From Planctomycetota bacterium (lineage in GTDB: Bacteria > Planctomycetota > SZUA-567), in contig JAJBSZ010000333.1 in NCBI GenBank assembly GCA_020861125.1, positions 1 to 8,767 of the forward strand: a stretch of DNA of 8,767 nucleotides, given 5' to 3'. Within the stretch, counting starts at the first letter, position 1. Each line of letters opens with the position of its first letter. Below are positions 1-5,390 of this stretch, piece after piece. The notes under the pieces are model-generated. The model searched no databases, was not told the DNA's origin, and saw only the letters and a list, made by a program, of their open reading frames with translations. A program made the position numbers and the translations under genes.

Positions 1-180
1 GGGGTAGACGATGATATTGACCCGGCCTTCGGTGAGCTCGCGAATCTTATCCGCCGCCTCCGCCGCGCCGATGTGCCAGGGGTGGGAGGTCTCGTACACA
101 TGGGCCAGCCGCAGGTCGAGGGCCCGGGCCGGCGACGAGGCCAAAACCACCAGTGCTGCCAGAAGGATCCATTTCTTCAT
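1..180 (-). CDS. TRAP transporter solute-binding protein, DctP family (N-terminal fragment, cut by window edge)
   Basis: The first 60 codons of a periplasmic substrate-binding protein run off the left edge of the window. The start is ATG at 178-180, preceded by a strong Shine-Dalgarno, AAGGAG, about 6 bases upstream. Residues 1-20 form a classic Sec signal peptide: MKKW, a hydrophobic run LLAALVVLA, then SSPARA with cleavage expected after ARA. The mature N-terminus reads LDLRLAHVYETSHPWHIGAA and continues with a helix ending in TEGRVNIIVYP. The LAH-P-H-GA and GRV-I-VYP pattern is typical of the DctP family, which delivers carboxylate substrates such as C4-dicarboxylates, sugar acids and keto acids to DctQM membrane subunits. 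Those subunits would lie beyond the window. The gene is 412 bases downstream of the second SDR gene on the same strand, so it may belong to the same regulon. The substrate cannot be read from 60 residues, but the neighbouring sugar-acid dehydrogenases suggest an aldonate or uronate. Confidence 0.88.
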   Translation of the reverse strand, partial: MKKWILLAALVVLASSPARALDLRLAHVYETSHPWHIGAAEAADKIRELTEGRVNIIVYP

Positions 181-592
181 GGTGCTCTCCTTTTCCGATG
201 CGGGTAGGGCGCTGGCGACCCGAGTGTCGTCATGCCGTGGCTCCGCTGATCGCTGTGGGTGGGACGCCGTCCGCCTGCCGCATGGGAGCCGGCGCCGAAG
301 GTGACGCGGGTAGGTCGAGGCTCATTTCGCCGGATTTTCCAGGCAATGCCCGTACCCGTTGTCGAATACCTCCGCGGAAAACCACCGCCGGCAAAACCGG
401 CTTGGAGTCGGAATGGAAATCTGCAGCCCAGCCTGATACTACAATGGGAGCTTAGCCCCGACCCGCGTCCAGCACAGAAAAATGGCACGGCCGCAAGTTT
501 TTTTGCTCCGGCGGTTATGGAGCAACAATAGGGCGCGAGAATGATATTGTGACACCGCTGGCGCGGAGGCGCGGCACCCTACGACTGTAGTA
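181..592. other. Intergenic region between the SDR operon and dctP
   Basis: This 412-base stretch contains no gene I can support. Its right part (432-587) is copy A of the dispersed repeat. The left part (181-431) is the presumed leader and promoter region of the TRAP binding-protein gene. It contains a small dyad, GCCGG-CAAAA-CCGGC (387-401), not followed by a T-tract on either strand, and a TCCGCGGA palindrome (371-378). I found no convincing sigma-70 or sigma-54 promoter by eye. The open frames on both strands here are short and have no recognisable protein content. Confidence 0.6.
432..587. repeat. Dispersed repeat, copy A
   Basis: About 155 bases that recur at 5011-5168 in the same orientation. 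Shared blocks, in order, are CCTGATACT, GACCCGCGTCCAGCA, ATGGCA, CTCCGGCGGTTATGGAGCA, ATTGTGAC, and CCGCTGGCGCGGAGGCGCGG. The copies diverge between blocks, so the family is old or tolerant of change. A stem-loop is present: TTGCTCC (503-509) pairs with GGAGCAA (519-525) around the loop GGCGGTTAT, which is identical in copy B. No coding content is conserved. The repeat ends within a few bases of the stop codon of the second SDR gene (593). Its boundaries are estimated by eye. Confidence 0.8.
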
Positions 593-1399
593 CTACGCCA
601 CCGTCCAGCCGCCGTCGACCAGGAGAACATGGCCGTTGACGAACGCGGACGCGTCGGACACGAGAAACACGGCCGGACCGAACATGTCTTCCAGTTCCCC
701 GATCCGGCCCATGGGACTGCGGGAATAGACCCACTCCCGCTTGACCGGATCGTCCAGGATCGGCCGGGAAATTTCCGTCCGGAAAAACGACGGCGCGATG
801 GCGTTGACGGTGATGCCCTTGGGTCCCCATTCGATGGCCAGGGATCGGGTCAATTGGTGGATGGCGCCCTTGCTGGGCGCATAGGCCAGATCGCCCGCCC
901 GGCCCTGGAAGCCGCGCACGGACGAGATCAGGAGGATCTTCCCGTAGCCCCGGGACAACATGTGTCGCCCGACCTGCTGGCAGGTGATGACGACCGACTT
1001 CAGGTTGGTGTCCATGACCCGCTGCCAGGCTTCGAGGTCGAAATCGGCCGCCGGCTCCAGGTGCACTGTCCCCTGGCTGTTGATCAGGATGTCGATGGCT
1101 CCGAACGCCGCCAATGTTTCCGCGACCAGGGCCGCCACCTGTTCCTCCGACGTCGCGTCCACCGGCAGGCCAAGGCCGGTCCGCCCCATGCCGGTAATGG
1201 CGGCGGCGGTTTCGGCCAGCCCCGCCGGACCCCGTCCGGCCACGCAGACATCGGCGCCCGCCGCCGCCAGGGCCAGACTCATGGCTTGACCGAGACCCTT
1301 GTTGCCGCCGATCACCAGGGCTTTTTTGCCGTGCAGCGAAAAGCCGGCGGGTGAGTGGACGGCCTTGGCCACCAGGGTATCAAGACGAGACTGCGGCAT
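593..1399 (-). CDS. SDR-family NAD(P)-dependent oxidoreductase (KduD / gluconate dehydrogenase-like)
   Basis: A 268-residue classical short-chain dehydrogenase/reductase. The Rossmann glycine motif is GGNKGLG (residues 31-37), with Gly replacing the usual first Thr. The NNAG motif is changed to NSQG (107-110). The catalytic residues are present: Asn132, Ser160 (LLISS), Tyr173 and Lys177 (YAPSK). The C-terminus, NGHVLLVDGGW, is typical of the gluconate 5-dehydrogenase/KduD branch. Arg56 after the second beta strand (VCVAGR) suggests a preference for NADP(H). The ATG at 1397-1399 is chosen because AAGGAAA lies at proper spacing before it; a longer frame would need a TTG start at 1423. The gene begins 25 bases after the stop of the IdnO-like gene, so they are almost certainly co-transcribed. 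It probably oxidises or reduces a hydroxyl/keto group of a sugar acid; the exact substrate is not readable. The N-terminal extension of about 20 residues before the Rossmann fold is longer than usual. Confidence 0.9.
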   Translation of the reverse strand: MPQSRLDTLVAKAVHSPAGFSLHGKKALVIGGNKGLGQAMSLALAAAGADVCVAGRGPAGLAETAAAITGMGRTGLGLPVDATSEEQVAALVAETLAAFGAIDILINSQGTVHLEPAADFDLEAWQRVMDTNLKSVVITCQQVGRHMLSRGYGKILLISSVRGFQGRAGDLAYAPSKGAIHQLTRSLAIEWGPKGITVNAIAPSFFRTEISRPILDDPVKREWVYSRSPMGRIGELEDMFGPAVFLVSDASAFVNGHVLLVDGGWTVA

Positions 1400-1424
1400 G
1401 GCGATTTCCTTTTTCCTTTTCAAA

Positions 1425-2189
1425 TCACAGGGCTAACCGCATGCCCCCGTCGACGAAGAGTACATGGCCGTTCACGAAGGCGGAGGCGTCGGAGGCGAGG
1501 TACACGGCGGCGCCCACCAGCTCTTCCGGCCGCCCCCACCGCTCGGCCGGTATCCGGCCCTTGATCCAGGCGTCCCATTCCGCGTCCTCGGCCAGGGGTG
1601 CGGTCATCTCGGTCAGGATGTAACCGGGGGCGATGGCGTTGACCTGGATGTTGCTGCGGGCCCATTCGACGCACATCGACCGGGTCAGGAGGACGAGGCC
1701 GCCCTTGGCCGCGGCATAGTTGCCGATGGTCGGCCGGGGCCGTTCGCAGTTCAACGAGGAAATGTTGATGATTTTGCCGCGCCCCCGCGCGATCATCCCC
1801 CGGGCCGCCTGCTGTCCCACCAGAAACGCAGCTGTCAGGTTGGTGTCGATGACGGCCTGCCATTCCGACGCTTTCATCTCCACCAAGGGCGCCCGACGGT
1901 GGATGCCGGCGTTGTTTACCAAAATTTCAAGGGGTCCGAAATCCCGTTCAATCTGCCCGATGCCGGCGGCCACCGCCGCCTCCTGGGTCACGTCGAACGG
2001 GACGCCTCCGGCCTCCAACCCTGCCGCCTGCAGTTGGGCGACGGCATTCTCGACGGCTTCGGGCTGCACGTCGTTGATAATGACCCGGGCGCCCGCCTCG
2101 GCTAAACCCTTGGCTAGTGAAAACCCGATGCCCCGGCCGGAACCGGTGACCAGCGCTGTGCGTCCGGTTATTTCGAATAGCTGTCGCAT
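1425..2189 (-). CDS. idnO: Gluconate 5-dehydrogenase-like SDR (IdnO/Ga5DH type)
   Basis: A 254-residue SDR closely resembling E. coli IdnO, which reduces 5-keto-D-gluconate to D-gluconate in L-idonate catabolism. Motifs visible: TGSGRGIG (residues 15-22), Asp40 at the end of the second strand (VIIND), NNAGIHRR (92-99), Ser145 in INISS, and Tyr158/Lys162 (YAAAK). IdnO-like signatures include MCVEWARSNIQVNAIAPGY, followed by TEMT, a PAERWG segment, and the C-terminal FVNGHVLFVDGGM. The length matches the family. ATG at 2187-2189 follows a good TGGAGGA ribosome site. It lies 40 bases after the lacI stop and 25 bases before the next SDR, placing it in the middle of a lacI-idnO-SDR operon. The family assignment is strong. 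The substrate could be gluconate/5-ketogluconate or another aldonate, because paralogues in this branch vary. Confidence 0.92.
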   Translation of the reverse strand: MRQLFEITGRTALVTGSGRGIGFSLAKGLAEAGARVIINDVQPEAVENAVAQLQAAGLEAGGVPFDVTQEAAVAAGIGQIERDFGPLEILVNNAGIHRRAPLVEMKASEWQAVIDTNLTAAFLVGQQAARGMIARGRGKIINISSLNCERPRPTIGNYAAAKGGLVLLTRSMCVEWARSNIQVNAIAPGYILTEMTAPLAEDAEWDAWIKGRIPAERWGRPEELVGAAVYLASDASAFVNGHVLFVDGGMRLAL

Positions 2190-2229
2190 ATGGTCCTCCA
2201 GGGGAAATCCCGTACCCGTCCGAACCGCC

Positions 2230-3270
2230 TTACCCGCGGTGCCTCCCGGTGGGCGCCGCCGCGCCTGGCAGCCGTTTCACCGAATCGAACGGCAAAAATT
2301 CCGGTGGCACGACGATATTGTCTTCGAGAAACAGTTGCCGGGTGGTGATCAGCCGGTGCAGGCTGTCGACCGCCACCCGTCCCATTTCCAGAGCCGGAAA
2401 AATGTTGGTCGCAATGCGGAGGTTTGCCATATAGGACCAGTCCTCGAACGATTCGTAGGCCACGACGGAAATGTCCTCAGGGATTCGCAGGTGCTTTTCA
2501 AACGCCACCCGCTGCACGGCGGCCGATGCCCAGTAGTGCATCGGGTAGACGGCGGTCAGGGCGCCATTCCGTTCCAGCAGGTCGTGGGCTACGGCATAAC
2601 TTTCCTGATAGGAAAATCCGGCCTGGACCACCACCGTGGCGGTCATATCCAGCCGGCGTTTTCGGTACAAATCCTGGATGCCGCGCCAGCGCTCCCGGAT
2701 GGTGCTGGCCGTCATCGGACCCTGGATGATGCCGATGGCGCGGTGCCCGTTGTCCAGGAGGTACTCGTAGGAGCGTTGGGTCGCCGCATAGTCCGAGGCG
2801 CAGATCAGGTTGCGATCCAGTCCCTCCGGCTGCCGCAGGAGGATCATGGTCGGCACCAGGTGGATGGCATCCAGCAGGGCATGGCGTCCGCCCAGCACCG
2901 GAATGATGAGCATGCCTTCCACCTGCCGCTCGATCATCCGGGCGATGGCTTTCGCTTCCCGGACCGCATCCTCCCTGGTGTGGTACATGAAGACATCGTA
3001 GTTGTGGCGTTCGGCTGCCTCTTCCACCCCTTCCATCACGCTGGGGATGAAGGGGGTATTGAGATACGGCAGACACAGGCCGATGGTTCCGCTTTTGCTG
3101 CTCGCCAAACTGCGGGCGAGGGCATTCGGCACGTAACCCAGCCGCTTGATGGCCGCGAGAATCCGCTGCCGCTTCCCGTCGCTAACATAGCCGTTGCCGC
3201 TGATGACCCGGGAGACGGCGGCTTGGGAGACGTTGGCGGCTCTGGCGACGTCGACCATCGATACGCGCAT
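2230..3270 (-). CDS. LacI-family transcriptional regulator
   Basis: A 346-residue repressor-type regulator. The N-terminal helix-turn-helix is SMVDVARAANVSQAAVSRVI (residues 4-23), followed by the hinge NALARSLASSKSGTIGL (49-65) and a periplasmic-binding-protein-like effector domain to the C-terminus, ending in the usual DSV motif (LPFDSVKRLPG). ATG at 3268-3270 gives the standard N-terminus; its ribosome site is weak, and Met5 (3256-3258) is a possible alternative. The gene precedes the idnO-like gene by 40 bases, so it probably controls this operon and perhaps its own transcription in response to a sugar acid. The effector cannot be predicted from the sequence. Its first dozen codons are repeated in decayed form upstream (3408-3440, 3531-3565 and 3677-3705), so start-site annotation in this area needs care. 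Family members usually bind palindromes with a central CG; a candidate is at 5204-5221. Confidence 0.93.
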   Translation of the reverse strand: MRVSMVDVARAANVSQAAVSRVISGNGYVSDGKRQRILAAIKRLGYVPNALARSLASSKSGTIGLCLPYLNTPFIPSVMEGVEEAAERHNYDVFMYHTREDAVREAKAIARMIERQVEGMLIIPVLGGRHALLDAIHLVPTMILLRQPEGLDRNLICASDYAATQRSYEYLLDNGHRAIGIIQGPMTASTIRERWRGIQDLYRKRRLDMTATVVVQAGFSYQESYAVAHDLLERNGALTAVYPMHYWASAAVQRVAFEKHLRIPEDISVVAYESFEDWSYMANLRIATNIFPALEMGRVAVDSLHRLITTRQLFLEDNIVVPPEFLPFDSVKRLPGAAAPTGRHRG

Positions 3271-3402
3271 AACGCTCGTTTTCCCCCACCGGCACCGCTG
3301 GCGGTCGAAATTGTGCTACCCGGGATCGGGCAGGCTCCACCGATCCGGATGGCCAAACGTGGGCGAACTCTCCCCTCCTGCGCTGCTGGGATCAGGCCGC
3401 GG
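3236..3402 (-). repeat. Array unit 1 (contains the true lacI start)
   Basis: This unit contains the real lacI codons 1-12, the dyad CACCGCTGGCGGTCGAA (3293-3309), and a KPR-tail copy (about 3310-3402). The tail copy has GGGCAGGCT, ACCGATCC, AAACGTGGGCGAA and GATCAGG in the same order as the genuine KPR 3' end. A 7-bp stem, GGATCGG/CCGATCC (3323-3346), lies in the tail copy. Confidence 0.75.
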
Positions 3403-3526
3403 GCGGTGTTAGCCGACTACCATCCAAACGAGCATACCGCTCGTTTGCCACCGGCGGCCGAAACAGTGTATCCCGGATAGGCAGTGGGCGAACTTTTCCC
3501 GTCCTGCGCCGTTAAATGGGTCGCGG
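3403..3526 (-). repeat. Array unit 2 (decayed, internally deleted)
   Basis: This unit starts with a lacI-head copy (GGTGTTAGCCGACTACCATC, near 3405-3424). A shortened dyad, CCACCGGCGGCCGAAA (3448-3463), follows, then a KPR-tail copy lacking its middle part (GTGGGCGAACTTTTCCCGTC, then GGGTCGCG). It contains a perfect 9-bp inverted repeat, CAAACGAGC (3425-3433) and GCTCGTTTG (3439-3447), separated by 5 bases. The arms enclose the position equivalent to the lacI start codon. Confidence 0.65.
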
Positions 3527-3672
3527 CGGTGTTGGCCACGTCTACTAACGATACGGGCAACCCGCTTCCTTGTCCCCGGTACCGCTGGCGGTCGAAAACC
3601 GACATCCGACCAACCCGAAGTGAAAAACGTGGGCTCCCTCTTCCTCTCCTGGCCGCCGCGATCAGATCGCGT
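3527..3672 (-). repeat. Array unit 3
   Basis: A lacI-head copy (GTTGGCCACG, then AACGATACGGGCAA) is followed by the dyad TACCGCTGGCGGTCGAAAA (3580-3598). A KPR-tail copy comes next (AAAAACGTGGGCTCC, then CCGCGATCAGATCGCG). On the minus strand, units 2-3 together keep one open frame whose peptides recall both parents: VSLVDVAN from lacI and RRDLIAAARRG from the KPR C-terminus. Confidence 0.7.
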
Positions 3673-3830
3673 CGGGTGTTGGCGACGTCGAAATCGAGTC
3701 GCACCTACTGCATAGTCAAGATTGAGCACGTGGGTATGTACCCAGTCCATTGCCTCACCGTACCGTTCTTTGCAGAAGTTGGTACCCACATTTTCAAAAT
3801 TGACTGTGTACTACCGCTTTTTTCCGAACC
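3673..3830. other. Partial lacI-head copy followed by an AT-richer segment that breaks the array
   Basis: Positions 3675-3705 are a further lacI-head copy, with GGCGACGTCG identical to the gene. From about 3706 to 3830 the sequence becomes AT-richer and no longer matches the repeat unit. It holds a short palindrome, TGGGTA-TG-TACCCA (3731-3744), and a second TACCCAC arm (3783-3789). The origin is unknown: it may be inserted DNA or an older spacer. Confidence 0.5.
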
Positions 3831-3930
3831 GCCACCGCTGGCGCTCGTGCCCCACCGGCACCGCATGCGGTCAAAGCTTTCGATCCGGTATCGGGCAGGC
3901 TTAACCGATCAAGATGGGCACACGTGAACG
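3831..3930 (-). repeat. Array unit 4 (partial; dyads and KPR-tail copy)
   Basis: Two dyad variants (CCACCGCTGGCGCTCG at 3832-3847 and CACCGCATGCGGTCAAAG at 3859-3876) precede a KPR-tail copy, TATCGGGCAGGCTTAACCGA, followed by ATGGGCACACGTG. This sits immediately before the genuine dyad and KPR stop (3931-3960) and closely matches 3935-4003. Confidence 0.65.
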
Positions 3931-3957
3931 CCGTCACCGCTGGCGGTCGAAGCCTTG

Positions 3958-4983
3958 CTATCTCAACTCGGGCAGGCTAAACCGATCCAAATGGGTAAAC
4001 GTGGGCGAGGTATTCCCCGCCTGCGCCGCCGTGATCAGGTCGCGGACGAGATCGTTGTACGGCGTCGCCACCCCCAGGCGCCGGCCGGTCTCGCAGACGT
4101 GGCCGTTGATCATTGCCACCTCGGTTTCCCGGCCGGCTTCCAGGTCCTGGAGCATGCTGGCTTTGGCCGTCCGCAGGTTGTCGTAATTGCGGAAGAGATA
4201 CCCTTTGGAACGCTCCAGTTCCGCGCGGGTGGTAAACCCGGCGATGGCGGCGGGGTCGAGGTTGTTGGTGCTTGCCATCGTGGCGCCGGCCGCCGCGCAC
4301 ACCCGGACCACCTCCCGGGCCAGATAGGACAGACAAGTCAGGGCCTTGTCGTTGTCGAGAATGTCGCCAAAGGGGCAGCCGAGGGCCGACGATAACCCGC
4401 TCATGCTGGCGTTGAGCATTAACTTCATCCACCGGGCGCCGGTCAGGTTGTCGGTAATGATGACCGGACCCATGCCTTCCAGTACCGAGGCGACCGCCTG
4501 GATGCGGGGGGTAACCGCCCCGTCGCATTCCCCGATTTCGAACAGGTACTCCCGGGAATCGAGGTCGTTGGTGAGAACGGCATGGCCCGGCCCGGCGAAC
4601 GTCGCGCCCCAGAGGCAGGCGCCGCCAACGGTACGGTCCGGGCCGACCGTCTTCGCCACCAGCGGCTCGGGAAAACCGTTCTGCAGGGTGCAGACAACAC
4701 CCGTCTCGTGCAGGTGGGGAAGGAACGCCGCCAGCGCCTCCGCCGTCCGCGTTTGCTTGACAAACAGGAAGACACTATCAAACACGCCCTCGACCCGGTC
4801 CGGCAGGGCCGCCTGTACCGGCACCACCAGGTCGCAGCATCCGCTGATGCGCGCGCCCCCGGATTGCAGGGCGGCGACGTGCTCCCGCGACGCATCGACG
4901 AGGAGCGGAGTGTGGCCGGCGCGGGTCAGGAACGCCCCCAGGGTCGTTCCCATAGCCCCGGCGCCCAAAACTGCGATACGCAT
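3958..4983 (-). CDS. Ketopantoate reductase family protein (2-dehydropantoate 2-reductase-like)
   Basis: A 341-residue NADP-dependent 2-keto-acid reductase of the PanE/KPR fold. The N-terminal Rossmann domain carries GAGAMG (residues 7-12), VKQTRT (75-80) and LQNG (100-103). The C-terminal helical domain carries RWMKLMLNA, with the putative catalytic Lys187 and Asn191. It also carries SMLQDLEAGRETEVAMINGH, with Ser276 and Glu288 matching the substrate-binding and catalytic positions of PanE. It is about 40 residues longer than E. coli PanE. ATG at 4981-4983 follows AAAGGA. The family is named for reducing ketopantoate to pantoate in coenzyme A synthesis, but a copy beside a LacI regulator, sugar-acid SDRs and a TRAP binding protein more likely acts on another 2-keto acid in catabolism. 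That role is inference. The last 28 codons are the source of the repeat copies downstream. A housekeeping PanE role is not excluded. Confidence 0.9.
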   Translation of the reverse strand: MRIAVLGAGAMGTTLGAFLTRAGHTPLLVDASREHVAALQSGGARISGCCDLVVPVQAALPDRVEGVFDSVFLFVKQTRTAEALAAFLPHLHETGVVCTLQNGFPEPLVAKTVGPDRTVGGACLWGATFAGPGHAVLTNDLDSREYLFEIGECDGAVTPRIQAVASVLEGMGPVIITDNLTGARWMKLMLNASMSGLSSALGCPFGDILDNDKALTCLSYLAREVVRVCAAAGATMASTNNLDPAAIAGFTTRAELERSKGYLFRNYDNLRTAKASMLQDLEAGRETEVAMINGHVCETGRRLGVATPYNDLVRDLITAAQAGNTSPTFTHLDRFSLPELR

Positions 4984-5010
4984 ACCATCCTTTCGGAGGC
5001 GGTTGATATC

Positions 5011-5168
5011 CCTGATACTTCACGCTGATTGGTAGCGCCGACCCGCGTCCAGCAAGGAAATATGGCAGACAGCACGTATTGTACTCCGGCGGTTATGGAG
5101 CAAAAACACTGTGCGAGAGAGCCATTGTGACGCCGCTGGCGCGGAGGCGCGGCCATCTACAACTGGTC
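5011..5168. repeat. Dispersed repeat, copy B
   Basis: The second copy of the repeat at 432-587, in the same orientation. Identical blocks include CGACCCGCGTCCAGCA (5039-5054), CTCCGGCGGTTATGGAGCA (5084-5102), ATTGTGACG (5124-5132) and CCGCTGGCGCGGAGGCGCGG (5133-5152). The stem is shorter than in copy A (CTCC/GGAG), but the GGCGGTTAT loop is unchanged. It lies just upstream of the KPR start, so any transcript from the operator region would include it in the 5' leader. Confidence 0.8.
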
Positions 5169-5203
5169 TTGCAATCGTCAGGTCCCGTTGCCGCCTACCA
5201 GTA

Positions 5204-5221
5204 TGTGAAAGCGTATTCACA
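5204..5221. promoter_or_regulatory. Candidate LacI-family operator (cre-like palindrome)
   Basis: TGTGAAAGCGTATTCACA is an 18-bp imperfect palindrome in which seven of nine base pairs are complementary, centred on CG (5212-5213). The inner 14-mer TGAAAGCGTATTCA fits the TG-A-A-n-CG-n-T-n-A/T-CA pattern common to LacI/CcpA operators with one mismatch. It is about 220 bases upstream of the KPR start. The regulator two genes away is the obvious candidate ligand. I found no equally good second site upstream of dctP. Confidence 0.45.
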
Positions 5222-5334
5222 ATAAAGGAAAAAATTCTCTTTTGACGACCGATTTCCCAGAGTAGGTAGAGAGTAAGGACAGAGAAAATCGCAAGAAGTG
5301 TAGGTACGGTACACCGTGAAACGGGCGTTGTCAA

Positions 5335-5372
5335 CTAAAAATGTACCCATTTTTTTGCGATAAAATGGGTAC
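5335..5372 (-). terminator. Rho-independent terminator of the TPR gene
   Basis: A perfect 11-bp inverted repeat, GTACCCATTTT (5343-5353) and AAAATGGGTAC (5362-5372), with an 8-base loop. On the minus strand the stem is followed by ATTTTTAG. It begins 18 bases beyond the stop codon of the TPR/beta-barrel gene, so it should end that transcript and separate it from the KPR locus. Confidence 0.75.
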
Positions 5373-5390
5373 CAATGGCCCGTTTTGTCA

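Larger units (their letters stand above)
3236..4044 (-). repeat. Degenerate tandem array of [KPR 3' end - spacer - lacI 5' end] units
   Basis: The 687-base gap between the KPR gene and lacI is largely built from imperfect copies of one unit. Read on the plus strand, each unit has the start of lacI (GGCGACGTCGACCATCG-like), then a CACCGCTGGCGGTCGAA dyad, then sequence homologous to the KPR stop and last codons (GGGCAGGCT, ACCGATCC, AAACGTGGGCGA, TGATCAGGTCGCG). The unit then starts again with GGTGTTGGC. The intact gene ends sit at the two edges of the array (lacI 3236-3270; KPR 3958-4044). Copies differ by point changes and small deletions. The simplest reading is repeated tandem duplication of the gene junction with the breakpoint near GTCGCG/GTGTTGGC, followed by decay. 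No rho-independent terminator or clear promoter was found inside the array. Confidence 0.8.
4984..5390. other. Intergenic region between the TPR gene and the KPR gene
   Basis: This 407-base stretch holds, from right to left, the terminator of the TPR gene (5335-5372), an AT-richer part with a candidate LacI-type operator (5204-5221), and copy B of the dispersed repeat (5011-5168), then the KPR ribosome site. A promoter for the KPR gene should lie here on the minus strand, but I could not identify a clear -35/-10 pair. A 104-codon open frame (5334-5020, minus) overlaps the repeat and has no family resemblance, so I do not call it. Confidence 0.6.

Noticed and set aside
503..525. Rho-independent terminator for the SDR operon
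   Set aside because: On the minus strand the stem is followed by A residues, not T residues; the T-run is on the wrong side for that transcript.
432..587. Insertion sequence or transposase remnant
   Set aside because: The repeat is about 155 bases with no coding content, and the 7-bp TACTACA/TGTAGTA end match in copy A is not present in copy B.
1720..3480. Long plus-strand open frame (586 codons) opposite lacI and the SDR genes
   Set aside because: It is antisense to two clearly recognisable genes, has no family-like motifs, and long antisense frames are expected in GC-rich DNA.
3417..3704. Minus-strand frame across repeat units 2-3 with lacI- and KPR-like peptides
   Set aside because: The resemblance is explained by duplicated gene ends; it has only a GTG start without a good ribosome site and no complete domain.
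3236..3960. CRISPR array
   Set aside because: Units are about 120-170 bases, degenerate, and made of gene ends; there are no short identical repeats with unique spacers and no cas genes.
5204..5221. CRP site
   Set aside because: TGTGA and TCACA are separated by 8 bases, not the 6 of the CRP consensus; the central CG fits a LacI-family operator better.
5020..5334. Minus-strand frame with a hydrophobic N-terminus (LLAIFSVLTLYLLW)
   Set aside because: Half of it lies in the dispersed repeat, it lacks a ribosome site, and the frame is not kept in the other repeat copy.
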